Made by a program: the position numbers and the translations under genes
NCBI GenBank assembly: GCA_027451985.1
Contig: DAIDHS010000013.1
Span: forward strand, 1-64,000
Direction: 5' to 3'
Length of the DNA stretch: 64,000 bases
Source of the DNA: Elusimicrobiota bacterium
Lineage (GTDB): Bacteria > Elusimicrobiota > Elusimicrobia > UBA1565 > UBA9628
In this document: positions 47,996 through 57,001 of the stretch, piece by piece
Position numbering within the stretch: the first letter of the stretch is position 1
How the letters are laid out: each line of letters opens with the position of its first letter
The notes under the pieces: model-generated
The model's input: only the letters and a program-made list of their open reading frames with translations
Databases searched by the model: none
Told to the model about the DNA's origin: nothing

Positions 47996-48885
47996 GCCTT
48001 TTTCTCCAGGTACTTGCCCGCGATGAGCGCGAGCCGCTTGTCCGCCGCAGCCTTGACCTTGCGCGCGTCCGTCACCAGTGCGCCGGCCAGGGCGTGCGGG
48101 CAGGCGCAGGCTCGTTCGCGCGCGGCAATAGCTCCCGCGCAGGCCTGTAAAATCCTCTGGGCGTTCTGGGCATTGGAGGACAAGGTCGCCATCACTTTGT
48201 CGCTGGTGACCTCGTCGCCCTCCTTCCAGCAATCGTAGTCCGTCACCATGGCCATCAGGGAGTAGCAGATCTCGGCCTCGCGCGCGAGCTTGGCCTCCTG
48301 CGCCGCGGTCATGCCGATGATGTCGTAGCCCTGGCGGCGGTGGTAGGCCGACTCGGCGCGGGTGGAGAACTGCGGGCCTTCCATGCAGACGTAGGTGCCG
48401 CCACGGTGCAAATCGAGCCCCAGTTCGCCGGCGGCCTTGGCGAGAATCGCCGTCTGCGCGGGGCAGAAGGGCTCCGCGAAAGCCACGTGCGCGACCACGC
48501 CGCCGCCGAAGAATGTGGATGGCCGGCCCCTGGTCTCATCCACGAGCTGGTCCGGAAAAACGAAGCGCTTGGGCTCCAGTTCCTCTTTGAGCGAGCCCAC
48601 GGCCGCGACGCCTATCAGGCGCTCGACGCCCAAGGCTTTGAAGGCGTAGATGTTGGCGCGATAGTTGATTTCGGATGGCAGCAAGACGTGGTCGCGGCCG
48701 TGCCGGGCCAAAAAGACGCACGAGACGCCGGACATCTTTCCTACGACGAGCGGGCCGGAGGGATCGCCGTAGGGCGTCTTGACCGGGATTTCTCGCGCGT
48801 CGGTCAGGCCGGGCATGCGGTAGAGCCCGCTGCCGCCGATGAATCCCACCGCAGCCGCGATTTTGGACGCCTTGGCGCGCATCAT
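47992..48885 (-). CDS. mtnP: S-methyl-5'-thioadenosine / purine nucleoside phosphorylase
   Basis: 297 residues of the PNP/MTAP family: GFIGGSGLYRM, KTPYGDPSG, FLARHGRDHVLLPSEINYRANIYAFKALG, TYVCMEGPQFSTRAES and GMTAAQEAKLAREAEICYS, followed by VTDYDCW. Phosphate-dependent cleavage of methylthioadenosine or a related purine nucleoside is expected. The adjacent add and cdd genes support a salvage function. It overlaps the receiver gene by four bases. Confidence 0.92.
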   Translation of the reverse strand: MMRAKASKIAAAVGFIGGSGLYRMPGLTDAREIPVKTPYGDPSGPLVVGKMSGVSCVFLARHGRDHVLLPSEINYRANIYAFKALGVERLIGVAAVGSLKEELEPKRFVFPDQLVDETRGRPSTFFGGGVVAHVAFAEPFCPAQTAILAKAAGELGLDLHRGGTYVCMEGPQFSTRAESAYHRRQGYDIIGMTAAQEAKLAREAEICYSLMAMVTDYDCWKEGDEVTSDKVMATLSSNAQNAQRILQACAGAIAARERACACPHALAGALVTDARKVKAAADKRLALIAGKYLEKKA

Positions 48886-49265
48886 GGGGCGAAGCCTCCC
48901 AGGGGCAGAAGCTCCCGGATGGCCGCCTCGAGCTTTTTGAAGTCGATGGGCTTTTGCACGAAGCGGGTCTTGGGGCTCTGGGGGATGATGGTCTTGATTT
49001 TTTCGAAGGGATGCGCGGAGATGAAAATGACGGGGATTGCGGCCGTGCGCGGGTCGTCCTGCAGCGACTGGTAAACCGAGGAGCCGTAGGCGCCCGGCAT
49101 CTGAATGTCCGTGATGATGAGGTGCGGGTGATGATCGGAGGCTTTTTGGCGCAGGTCGAAGCCGTCCATGGCGACGGCGACCAGGTGGCTGCGCGCCGTA
49201 AGGAATTCTTCGAGCAGCACGGCGATGTCCGGGCTGTCCTCGCCGATTAGAATCTGCGCTCTCAT
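48882..49265 (-). CDS. Single-domain response regulator (receiver)
   Basis: 127 residues from the ATG at 49265 ([13 protein letters not shown]), overlapping the glyA stop by four bases; a longer frame would enter glyA. Receiver features: Glu9/Asp10, phosphoacceptor Asp53 in [13 protein letters not shown], Ser in IFISAH, Lys in VQKPID. It is a stand-alone receiver embedded in a metabolic gene run. Confidence 0.85.
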   Translation of the reverse strand: MRAQILIGEDSPDIAVLLEEFLTARSHLVAVAMDGFDLRQKASDHHPHLIITDIQMPGAYGSSVYQSLQDDPRTAAIPVIFISAHPFEKIKTIIPQSPKTRFVQKPIDFKKLEAAIRELLPLGGFAP

Positions 49266-50533
49266 GCCGCGCCGCTCCCGATTTCGGCCATGAGCTCGGG
49301 ATAGATGGGAAAGCGGGCGCACAGAGCGCGGACTTCGTTCCGGATAGCCGAGAGTTTGGCGGGATTCTCCCGCGCGGCCACGGCCTCGTCGATAAACTGC
49401 GCCACGGCCTCCATCTCCTTTTCGCCCATGCCGCGCGTGGTCACGGCCGGAGTGCCGAGGCGCACGCCCGAGGCGATGAAGGGCTTCTGCGGGTCATAGG
49501 GGATGGCGTTTTTGTTGACCGTGATGCCGGCCGCGTCCAAGGCCGCCTCGGCCTCCTTGCCGGTGACGCCCTTGGGGCGCAGGTCGAGGGAAAATAGGTG
49601 GCAGTCCGTGCCGCCGGCCACGATGCGAAAGCCCTTGTCTTTTAAGAATCTTGCGAGGGTGCGGGCGTTGGCCAGGACGCGCGTCTGGTAGTCCTTGAAC
49701 TCGGGCTTCAGAGCCTCGCCGAAGCACACGGCCTTGGCCGCGACCGCGTGCATCAGCGGGCCGCCCTGCGTACCGGGAAAATTGATCTTGTCGACGGCCG
49801 CGGCGTGCTTGGCCTTGCAGAGAATGAGGCCTCCGCGCGGGCCGCGCAGGGTCTTGTGGGTTGTGGTGGTGGTAAAATCCGTCAGCGGCACCGGGGAGGG
49901 GTAGAGTCCGGCGGCGACCAAGCCCGCGTAGTGGGCGATATCCGCCGCGAAGTAGGCGCCGACCGAGTCCGCGATGGCCTTTAAGCGCGCCCAGTCGAAG
50001 ACGCGGGAGTAGTTGGAGGCGCCGGCGAAAATCATTTTGGGCTTGTGCTCCTGCGCCGTGCGCGCGGCCTCGTCGTAATCGATGAGCTCGGTCTCGCGCG
50101 AGACGTTGATGGGCGCGATCTTAAAAAACTTGCCGGAGAAATTCAGGGGATGACCGTGCGAAAGGTGGCCGCCATGGGCGAGGTTTAGGCCCATCACCGT
50201 GTCGCCGGGAGAGAGCACGGAAAGATAGACCGCGACGTTGGCCTGAGTGCCCGAGTGCGGCTGCACGTTGGCGTGCTCGGCGCCGAAGAGCGCTTTGGCG
50301 CGCTCGATGGCGAGCGTCTCGGCCTGGTCCACGAACTCGCAGCCGCCGTAGTAGCGCTTGCCGGGATAGCCCTCAGCGTATTTGTTGGTAAGCACCGAAC
50401 CTTGCGCCTCCATGACCGCGACGGAGGCGTAGTTCTCGGACGCGATGAGCTCCAAATTCTCGGATTGGCGCCGGGCTTCGCGCGCCACGGCGCCGTAGAC
50501 CTCGGGGTCCTGCGCCTTCAAAGTCTTCAGCAT
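49262..50533 (-). CDS. glyA: Serine hydroxymethyltransferase
   Basis: 423 residues from the ATG at 50533 ([13 protein letters not shown]). Signatures: [41 protein letters not shown] and the PLP-Lys region [14 protein letters not shown]. It interconverts serine and glycine with tetrahydrofolate and complements the glycine cleavage genes at 8-12 kb. It overlaps tsaC by 7 bases. Confidence 0.97.
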   Translation of the reverse strand: MLKTLKAQDPEVYGAVAREARRQSENLELIASENYASVAVMEAQGSVLTNKYAEGYPGKRYYGGCEFVDQAETLAIERAKALFGAEHANVQPHSGTQANVAVYLSVLSPGDTVMGLNLAHGGHLSHGHPLNFSGKFFKIAPINVSRETELIDYDEAARTAQEHKPKMIFAGASNYSRVFDWARLKAIADSVGAYFAADIAHYAGLVAAGLYPSPVPLTDFTTTTTHKTLRGPRGGLILCKAKHAAAVDKINFPGTQGGPLMHAVAAKAVCFGEALKPEFKDYQTRVLANARTLARFLKDKGFRIVAGGTDCHLFSLDLRPKGVTGKEAEAALDAAGITVNKNAIPYDPQKPFIASGVRLGTPAVTTRGMGEKEMEAVAQFIDEAVAARENPAKLSAIRNEVRALCARFPIYPELMAEIGSGAA

Positions 50534-51168
50534 GCGGCCTGCCCCGCCGCTTCCCGGACGGCCGCGGCTGAAATGGCGCCTTCGCGCAGAATGCGCGGCG
50601 CGGCCTCGGTAGCGTCGACGACCGTGGACTCGGCGCCCGGCGCTGCCCCGGCCGCGACGACGTAGTCGACCAAATCTTTGAACTGCTCCGCCACCGCTTC
50701 GCCGTCGGTCAAGGCTGGCGAACCGGAGACATTCGCGCTGGTCTGCGCCCACGGGACGTCCGAAAGCTCCAGGAGCTTGAGCAGCAGCGGATGATTGGGC
50801 ACGCGCACGGCCACGGTCTGGTATTCGCCGAAGGTCAGGAGGCGCCCTTCTTTAGTTGGCCGCAGGACCAAGGTGAGCATGCCGGGCCAGAATTTTTTCG
50901 CCAGGGCGTCGGCCAGCGGCGTCCATTCGACCCAGCGCTTGGCCGCTTCGGCGGACTTGACGAAAGAGGGCAGGGGCTTGGCCGAGGGCCGGCCCTTGAT
51001 CTGGTATATGCGCCGCCCTGCGGCCTTGATGAGCGCGGTCGAGCCCAGGCCGTAGACGGTATCCGTGGGAAAAGCCAGAATCTTGCACGACTTGGCCGCC
51101 TGGGCGAGCTCGGCGAGAGTTTCCGGCGGGGGCAATTCTCCGGCTTTAAGCCTGATGATGACGGCCAT
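50527..51168 (-). CDS. tsaC: Threonylcarbamoyl-AMP synthase (Sua5/YrdC family)
   Basis: 213 residues from the ATG at 51168 ([11 protein letters not shown]). YrdC-domain motifs: [54 protein letters not shown] and the [18 protein letters not shown] ending. It makes TC-AMP from threonine, bicarbonate and ATP for the t6A37 tRNA modification. The Sua5 C-terminal domain is absent, so this is the short TsaC form. It overlaps rsmI by 23 bases. Confidence 0.93.
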   Translation of the reverse strand: MAVIIRLKAGELPPPETLAELAQAAKSCKILAFPTDTVYGLGSTALIKAAGRRIYQIKGRPSAKPLPSFVKSAEAAKRWVEWTPLADALAKKFWPGMLTLVLRPTKEGRLLTFGEYQTVAVRVPNHPLLLKLLELSDVPWAQTSANVSGSPALTDGEAVAEQFKDLVDYVVAAGAAPGAESTVVDATEAAPRILREGAISAAAVREAAGQAAC

Positions 51169-51844
51169 TGGCGCGCTCCTTTGCGGGATGGAACAGGACG
51201 ACGAATTCGCCCAGGACCTCGCTTTTGCGCGAGAGGGCGCCTTTGACGTCTTGAAGGCTTCCCGAAATCCACTCCTCGTAGACCTTTGAGATTTCCCGGG
51301 CCGCGCAGGCCAAGGCGTCCGGGCCGAAGACATCGGCTGCTTCGGATAAAAGTTCAGCCACGCGGAACGGCGACTCGTAGACCACGACGGTCTTTTTCAG
51401 CGTCGCAGCCTGCGAGAGAATCTTCTTGCGCTTGCCGGAGGAGCGCGGCAAAAATCCCAGGAAGACAAAAGAGTCCGCGGGCAGGCCCGAGCCCGCCAAG
51501 GCGGCGGTCAGGGCGCTGGGGCCCGGCAGGGCCGTGACTGCCAGTCCTTCCTGCCGGGCGCGGCTGACGATGGAAAGACCGGGGTCCGAGATGGCGGGCG
51601 AACCCGCGTCCGAGACCAAGGCGATGGACGCGCCGTCCTTTAAGCGCTCGAGCATCTTTTCTAAACAGCGCGGGTCGTGCTCGTCGTAGCGCACCAACTC
51701 CTTGGCCAAGCCGAAGTGGGTCATGAGCGCCCGGGTGCGGCGGGTGTCCTCGCAGTAGACCGCGTCGGCGGTCTTTAGGGCCGTCAAGGCGCGCGCGGTG
51801 ATGTCTTCAAGGTTCCCGATGGGCGTGGGCACCAAGGAGAGCAT
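51146..51844 (-). CDS. rsmI: 16S rRNA (cytidine-1402 2'-O) methyltransferase
   Basis: 232 residues of the tetrapyrrole-methylase fold: LVPTPIGNLEDITARALTALK, CEDTRRTRALM, ALVSDAGSPAISDPG, ALPGPSALTAALAGSGLP, FLGFLPR and AREISKVYEEW. It methylates the ribose of C1402 in 16S rRNA using SAM. One-base overlap with the HD-GYP gene upstream and 23 bases with tsaC. Confidence 0.96.
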   Translation of the reverse strand: MLSLVPTPIGNLEDITARALTALKTADAVYCEDTRRTRALMTHFGLAKELVRYDEHDPRCLEKMLERLKDGASIALVSDAGSPAISDPGLSIVSRARQEGLAVTALPGPSALTAALAGSGLPADSFVFLGFLPRSSGKRKKILSQAATLKKTVVVYESPFRVAELLSEAADVFGPDALACAAREISKVYEEWISGSLQDVKGALSRKSEVLGEFVVLFHPAKERANGRHHQA

Positions 51845-53103
51845 TATTGCGCGGGGCGGCGAGCCTCGTTCTTGCCGGCGGGCGTGCGCTCCGCGGCGTG
51901 GTCCGCCCCGTGTTCCGGGGCTTCCGACTCGAGGCTTAGGAAAATTTCCACGATTTTAGGATCGAACTGGGTCCCCGCGCCCCGGCGCAGCTCCCCAACC
52001 GCGACCTCGCGCGGCAGGGCCTTGCGGTAGGGCCTGTCCGAGGTCATGGCGTCCCAGGCGTCGATGATGGCCACGATGCGCGCGCCAAGCGGAATGTCCT
52101 CGCCTTTCAATCCTTCGGGGTAGCCCTGGCCGTTGTACCACTCCTGGTGGTGCAGGACCATCTGCGCCACGGGGCCCAGGAACTTGACCGGGGAGAGTAT
52201 CTGGTGGCCGATGATGGGGTGCTTCTTCATGACCTCGTATTCCTCGGCGGTGAGCTTGCCGGGCTTGAGCAAAATAGCCTCGTCGATGCCGATTTTTCCG
52301 ATGTCGTGCAGCAGCGCCGCGTACTCGACGTAGCGGATCATGGGCGCGGGCAAATCCAATTCCTGGGCCAGGCGCCGCGCGACGCCGCTTGCGCGCTCGG
52401 AGTGCTCGTGCGTGTAGGCGTCCTTGGAGTCGACCGCCCGGGCCAGGGTGCGGACCATTTCCAGGTAGAAGGTCTCCAGGCTGTCGAACAAATCGATGTT
52501 GTGGAGCATGACTGCGGCCTCGCCGGCCAAGAGGGTCAAAAACTTGACGTTGTAGTCGCTAAAGGGCTTGTGGCCTTCCTTGGAGTTGAGGTTCAAGACG
52601 CCCACGGGCTTGGATTTGACCAGGAGAGGCATGGACAAGAATGGCTCGCTGTCCGTGCCCTTGACGTAGCGCGGGTCGTTCTTGGGGTCTTCGATGAAGA
52701 TGGGCTGGCCGGTGACGAAGGCCTTGCCCGCGACGCCCTCGCCGGGCTTCAAGGAAAGCGCCCGGGTCCACTCGCGCGCCGGGTTCTTGGCTGCGGCGGT
52801 CTTCAAGCACCCTTCCTTCTCGTCCCAGAGCATGATGGTGCCGCGGTCGCAACCCATGAGCGCGCAGGCGTTGTCCAAGACCGCCTGGCCGAACTCCTCT
52901 TTGGAAACGGTGCCCGAGCGGGCGATGCCTTTTTGCTGCAGGGACAAGAGGCTCGAAAGCAGGAGATCCAGTTTGTCGGAGTCCGGCTCGGGCGCGGTCC
53001 AGGCCTGGCTTTTCTTGAGCGCGGACATGCGGGCCAGGGCCCAAGTCAAAGCGGCGGCCAGGGCCAGGACGGCGACGCCGGCGGCGATCAGGAGCGTTGA
53101 CAT
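51844..53103 (-). CDS. GAF + HD-GYP cyclic-di-GMP phosphodiesterase-like protein
   Basis: 419 residues. One N-terminal membrane anchor (about 3-25), a GAF domain (~60-200: LMGCDRGTIMLWDEKEG, GVAGKAFVTGQPIFIED), then HD-GYP (~205-385). HD-GYP residues seen: HEHSERAS, ALLHDIGKIGI, KHPIIGHQIL, VLHHQEWYNGQGYPEGLKGEDIPLG and DAWDAMTSDRPYRKAL, all metal ligands and the GYP triplet retained. It should hydrolyse c-di-GMP under GAF control. It heads the twelve-gene minus-strand run ending at rfaE2. Confidence 0.93.
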   Translation of the reverse strand: MSTLLIAAGVAVLALAAALTWALARMSALKKSQAWTAPEPDSDKLDLLLSSLLSLQQKGIARSGTVSKEEFGQAVLDNACALMGCDRGTIMLWDEKEGCLKTAAAKNPAREWTRALSLKPGEGVAGKAFVTGQPIFIEDPKNDPRYVKGTDSEPFLSMPLLVKSKPVGVLNLNSKEGHKPFSDYNVKFLTLLAGEAAVMLHNIDLFDSLETFYLEMVRTLARAVDSKDAYTHEHSERASGVARRLAQELDLPAPMIRYVEYAALLHDIGKIGIDEAILLKPGKLTAEEYEVMKKHPIIGHQILSPVKFLGPVAQMVLHHQEWYNGQGYPEGLKGEDIPLGARIVAIIDAWDAMTSDRPYRKALPREVAVGELRRGAGTQFDPKIVEIFLSLESEAPEHGADHAAERTPAGKNEARRPAQ

Positions 53104-53157
53104 GAAAAATCAGTTTTTTGCGCGAGCGACCGTCTTAGATTAGCAAATTTTTGCCCG

Positions 53158-53454
53158 TCAGCCGAGGAGGCGGACTTTGTAGCCGCGGGCCTGCAAATCC
53201 GCGGCCAGGACATCGCGATGGTCGCCCTGGAACTCAAGGACCCCGTCCTTGATGGTTCCGCCGCAGCCCAGGCGCCTCTTGAGCTCGGAAAGAAGGCGAT
53301 CCTTGAGAGTCGGATGCATGATGAGCCGTTCCAGTCGCGTGACGCCGCTGCCCTTGGCGCCGCGCCTAAATGAAAGCCGCACGGGCTCGGGCTGCCGGGG
53401 CGTGCCCTTCTTGCCCCAGTTCGGATCGGTCGAGTAGACGATACGGTCGCCCAT
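53158..53454 (-). CDS. yciH: SUI1/YciH-type translation factor homologue
   Basis: 98 residues from the ATG at 53454 (MGDRIVYSTDPNW). The eIF1/SUI1 domain shows VRLSFRRGAKGSGVTRLERL, LKRRLGCGGTIKDGVLEFQGDHRD and LQARGYKVRLLG. YciH-like proteins bind the 30S subunit and influence start-codon fidelity; in bacteria the role is minor and not essential. It follows the HEAT-like gene by 8 bases. Confidence 0.9.
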   Translation of the reverse strand: MGDRIVYSTDPNWGKKGTPRQPEPVRLSFRRGAKGSGVTRLERLIMHPTLKDRLLSELKRRLGCGGTIKDGVLEFQGDHRDVLAADLQARGYKVRLLG

Positions 53455-53462
53455 GCGCGGCT

Positions 53463-54626
53463 TTACTGCGTCGAGGCGGAGGGTTTCGCGGCCTGGTTTG
53501 GCGCGGTCTGGCTGGAGGACTCCACCGCCGGGGCCGCCGCAGCGGCCGTCGCCGAGGAGGCGGAGACTTGCTCCTGGGCGAAATCTCTGAGCGAGGCATC
53601 CGCGTCGTTCTGCGCGGTCCAAAGCGCCAGCGTCCTGAAGTCCGCGGGACTCGCGATCTCCTTTAGTTCGATCAGAGCGCCGCGCCGCGCCGCCGGATCG
53701 GGATTGGTTTTTAAGTCGTTCTCAAGGAGGGGGACCGCCTTCGGGCTGCGCGAGGCGAAGATGGCGCCCAGCAGGTAAAGCTTGGTTTGGGCGTCGGCCG
53801 TCTTTTGGCGCCTTTGAATCAGGTCGGCGACCTGCGCATCGTCGGAGCACAGTCCGACCTTGATCGCCAGGAAATGGCGCACGTCGGCGGGCTCCCCGGA
53901 ATCGAGAACCAATTTGAGCATGGCTGCGCGGGTCGGCCGCAGGTTTGCGACGGGAACGTCGGCGGAGAGTCCTTGATGGGCCGCGTTCCGCCGGTTCCGC
54001 CGATCGGAGTTGGCCCAGTCGGTGAAAAGCGGCAGGGCCTTGGGCCAGAAGCGCGCGGCCAAGATGCGGGCCACGTCGGGCGCGGCCAGCGCCTGCTTTT
54101 TGACCAGCTTGAAGGCGCTTTCGCCTTTCCACGCGGCCAGCGCGTCCAAAGCCTCGTACTGGGTCCACCAGGCGTCCCGCTGGCCCGAAAAAGGCGTGTT
54201 TCCCGCCGATTTCAGGGCGAATTTCTGCCCGGCCAGCTGCTCGATGAGGGGCAGGGCCTTGGGGTCGCGCAGGCGCAACTCGGCCAGGATGGCGAAGAAC
54301 TGGGTCTTGGGGTCGGGCTGGGACAGGTAGTCGCGCAGCAGGGGCGCGAAGGCGTAGTCGTCGGGGCCGATTCGGTTGATGGAGGCGACGGCTGCGGCGC
54401 GCGTCTCGCTTTGGGGATAGCGGGCGAAGAGATCGAAGAGGTCGTCGAGGTCGCGGGACGACTGGGGCTTCATTTTGGAAATTTCGGACAGGATGCGGAT
54501 CTGGTCGGCGCGGTCGGTGCTGGAAACGAAGTCGTCGTGGAGCTGCCACAGGCTTTCGTTCGCTGTGGGCGTGGACTGCGCCCGGGCCTGAAGGAGAGCG
54601 ATGCCGAGAATGGCGGCGACGATCAT
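53463..54626 (-). CDS. Exported HEAT-like repeat protein
   Basis: 387 residues. A short signal peptide (IVAAILGIALLQARAQS) starts it. The body is all-helical with HEAT/ARM-like periodicity (SETRAAAVASINRIGPDDYAFAPLLRDYLSQPDPKTQFFAILAELRLRDPKALPLIEQLAG and later units), and the last ~30 residues are low-complexity Ala/Ser/Thr/Gln. Such solenoids bind proteins; no enzyme motif is seen. It overlaps nagZ by four bases and belongs to the dsbA-nagZ-HEAT-yciH run. Confidence 0.7.
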   Translation of the reverse strand: MIVAAILGIALLQARAQSTPTANESLWQLHDDFVSSTDRADQIRILSEISKMKPQSSRDLDDLFDLFARYPQSETRAAAVASINRIGPDDYAFAPLLRDYLSQPDPKTQFFAILAELRLRDPKALPLIEQLAGQKFALKSAGNTPFSGQRDAWWTQYEALDALAAWKGESAFKLVKKQALAAPDVARILAARFWPKALPLFTDWANSDRRNRRNAAHQGLSADVPVANLRPTRAAMLKLVLDSGEPADVRHFLAIKVGLCSDDAQVADLIQRRQKTADAQTKLYLLGAIFASRSPKAVPLLENDLKTNPDPAARRGALIELKEIASPADFRTLALWTAQNDADASLRDFAQEQVSASSATAAAAAPAVESSSQTAPNQAAKPSASTQ

Positions 54627-56116
54627 GAGAGCCTCCCGCGTCCTAAAATAACCTCCAGCGCCGCCCGCAGCTGGCAGTTCCTAAATCCCAGGGCGTCGAC
54701 CACCGTGAGCGGAGCGGGCGCCAAATCCTTGTCCCAAGGATTGCGGATGAGGCAGGCGGCGGTTTTGCGCGGCGCCAGCCGGCGCAGCAGGGAAAGCGTC
54801 TCGCGCTGGCCGGGGAAGCGCATGGCCTCGAAGCAGAAAAAGATCACGGCCTGAGCTTTGGAAATTTTATTCCTCAGTCGCGCCAGCGTTGCAGGATCTC
54901 TGGAGACGACGGGCGCCCGGTCCAGGGTAAAAGGCGTCCGCCGCAGCAGACTGTGGACGAAAGCGGCCGGACCCCCGGGGCCGTTTTCCAGGCAGAACAA
55001 GTCGACGACTTCCTTGAAGTCGGGGAGAATCAAAAGCGGCGGGTCGGAAGCGGGTTTAAGCGGTAGCTTGAGCGCTCCCTCGCGCACGATGGAAACGGCC
55101 CGCCGAGCGATGCGGAGGTCCAAGTCCGCGGGAGCGGCTTCGCCTCGGACGCGGGGTGCCGCGCGCGGAGGCCGGGCCAGGGCCTCGATGCGCTTCATTG
55201 ATTTCCTGGCCGCGTCCTGCGCGGCGGGCTCTGCCAGGGCCTCTTCCAGCGCTTCGGCCGCCTCGATCTGAACGTCCTGGTTGTGGGACACGATGAAGAG
55301 GTCGTGGCCGGCCTTGAGCGCGTCCTGGGCCGCTTGCGGCACGCTGCGCTTTGTCGTGGCACCCGCCATGCCCAAGTCGTCCGAGACGATGACGCCGGAA
55401 TAACCCATTTTTTCACGCAGAAGCCCTCGGATGACGGGCTCGGAAAACGTGGCGGGCCGGGAGTCCAAGGCGGGCAGGACGACGTGCGAGCTCATGACGC
55501 AGGAGACCTCCGCGCGCATCGCGGCCGCAAAGGGCTTTAAGTCCCGCGCGATCTGCGCGCGGGAGGAGCGGATGACGGGCAGGGCATAGTGGGCGTCCTT
55601 GCGCGCGGCACCCTTGCCCGGAAAGTGTTTGGCGCAGGCCCAAACGCCGTTGCCCTGCAGCCCTTCGACGAAGGCGGCGCCCATTTTCGCGCAGAGCGCG
55701 GCATCTTGGCCGAAGGAGCGGATGAGGATGCCGGGGTTGTATTGGGGCCCGAGCACATCGAGGACAGGGGCGAGGTTGAGGGTGACGCCGAGGCGCCTGA
55801 GCTCCTCCGCCATGCGGCGGCCGACCGCGCGGGCCAGGGACGGGTTTCCCGTGCGCCCCAAAGCCGCGTTGCCGGGAAAAGCCGTGAGGCCGTCCTTGAA
55901 GCGCACGACCCAACCGCCTTCGTGATCCACGGAGACGACGAGCCGGCGCCCCAGGCGCTGCCGGAGGTCTTCAACCAGCGCGCGCACCTGGGCGGCGCTC
56001 TCGATGTTGCGCGAGAGGAGCAGAATCCCGGCGGGCTTGGTCTTGCGCAGATGCGCGATCATGGGCCGGTCCGCCTTCCGGCCGTAGACGCCCAGAATGA
56101 GAGGAAGGACCCTCAA
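54623..56116 (-). CDS. nagZ: Beta-N-acetylhexosaminidase, GH3 (NagZ-like)
   Basis: 497 residues, TTG start three bases after the dsbA-like stop. GH3 motifs: PAGILLLSRNI, VSVDHEGGWVVRF, the KHFPGKGAARKDAH loop that carries the NagZ catalytic Asp/His pair, and the nucleophile Asp in VSDDLGM. The N-terminal ~320 residues match NagZ, which removes GlcNAc from peptidoglycan fragments. The C-terminal ~170 residues form an extra domain (GH3 C-like: LLILPDFKEVVDLFC ... AVIFFCFEA) that E. coli NagZ lacks but Gram-positive and some other homologues have. No obvious signal peptide. Confidence 0.88.
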   Translation of the reverse strand: MRVLPLILGVYGRKADRPMIAHLRKTKPAGILLLSRNIESAAQVRALVEDLRQRLGRRLVVSVDHEGGWVVRFKDGLTAFPGNAALGRTGNPSLARAVGRRMAEELRRLGVTLNLAPVLDVLGPQYNPGILIRSFGQDAALCAKMGAAFVEGLQGNGVWACAKHFPGKGAARKDAHYALPVIRSSRAQIARDLKPFAAAMRAEVSCVMSSHVVLPALDSRPATFSEPVIRGLLREKMGYSGVIVSDDLGMAGATTKRSVPQAAQDALKAGHDLFIVSHNQDVQIEAAEALEEALAEPAAQDAARKSMKRIEALARPPRAAPRVRGEAAPADLDLRIARRAVSIVREGALKLPLKPASDPPLLILPDFKEVVDLFCLENGPGGPAAFVHSLLRRTPFTLDRAPVVSRDPATLARLRNKISKAQAVIFFCFEAMRFPGQRETLSLLRRLAPRKTAACLIRNPWDKDLAPAPLTVVDALGFRNCQLRAALEVILGRGRLS

Positions 56117-56119
56117 GGG

Positions 56120-56929
56120 CTAGCCCTTATTGGCGGCGTTGATCTTCTGGATGATGTTCTGGAAGTAATTCAGGGGATAGGCCCCGAAGACGGGCACGCC
56201 GTTGATGAGGAACCCGGGCGTTCCCTGGAAGCCGAGCTTCTTGAACTCCGCGGTGTTGTCGCTGATGAGCTGGGCGACCTTTGTGCCGTTGAGGTCCTTC
56301 TTGAGGCGCTGCATATTCACGCCAAGGCTTTGCGCGGTCTGCTTGCAGAAGGCCTCGCCCTGGCTGTCCAGTTGCGTTTGGTTCGCGAAAACCTTGTCGT
56401 GGTATTCCCAGGCCTTCTTGTGCGATTGGAGCGAGATGGCCTCGAAATATTTCGCCGCGATGAGCGCGTAGGGGTGGATGTTGACCAAGGGCATCACCTT
56501 GAAGACAAAGCGCATGTTCTTGCCGTACTCCGTGCGCAGCGATTGAACGGTGGGGACCGCCTCGGCGCAATAGGGGCACTGGAAGTCGGCGTATTCAACG
56601 AGCGTGTATTTGGCGTGCTTGCTTCCGCGGACCATGTCGTTGGGTCCGATATCCGGCTTCAAGGGGTTCTTGATGGCTTCCGCGATCCGCTTCTGGTCTT
56701 CCTCCGCTTGGTCCTTCGCCTGCTGCTCCTGATCCTCCTGCGCCGCCTGCTTTACGATGGCGAAAAACTTCTCTTTGTTCTGGCTCAGCACGTCGAGCAC
56801 GATGTCGGGGTTCGCCTCCAGAACGGCCTTGATTTGGGCGGCGGTGGGGGCCGGGTTCGAATCGGAGTTCGCCTTTGCGGTCGGGGCGAACAAGGCCAGA
56901 GCGGCTGCGGCGACGGCGAATTTTTTCAT
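56120..56929 (-). CDS. DsbA-family thioredoxin-fold protein
   Basis: 269 residues; AAGGAG lies six bases before the ATG. Signal peptide about 1-20 (FAVAAAALALFAPTAKA). A ~70-residue Gln/Glu/Lys-rich helical region precedes the thioredoxin fold, which has the active site FQCPYC and the cis-Pro region GTPGFLINGVPVFGAYP. It resembles Com1/BdbD-type periplasmic disulfide oxidases or isomerases. Its codon use is slightly less GC-rich than its neighbours. It follows the TlpA-like gene by 72 bases and is upstream of nagZ. Confidence 0.86.
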   Translation of the reverse strand: MKKFAVAAAALALFAPTAKANSDSNPAPTAAQIKAVLEANPDIVLDVLSQNKEKFFAIVKQAAQEDQEQQAKDQAEEDQKRIAEAIKNPLKPDIGPNDMVRGSKHAKYTLVEYADFQCPYCAEAVPTVQSLRTEYGKNMRFVFKVMPLVNIHPYALIAAKYFEAISLQSHKKAWEYHDKVFANQTQLDSQGEAFCKQTAQSLGVNMQRLKKDLNGTKVAQLISDNTAEFKKLGFQGTPGFLINGVPVFGAYPLNYFQNIIQKINAANKG

Positions 56930-57001
56930 GGTGTTCTCCTTGAGAAGGCCTGCGTCAGGCCGCTGCAGGCGCTTGAAGTATGGGGCGCGTGTGTATCGTT
57001 T

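Noticed and set aside
53150-53162. A frameshifted or split gene between the HD-GYP and SUI1 genes
   Set aside because: The 54-base gap is ordinary intergenic DNA and both proteins are complete.
56947-56961. GGCCTG-CGT-CAGGCC hairpin between the TlpA-like and DsbA-like genes
   Set aside because: Only six base pairs and no T run on either strand, so it is not called a terminator.
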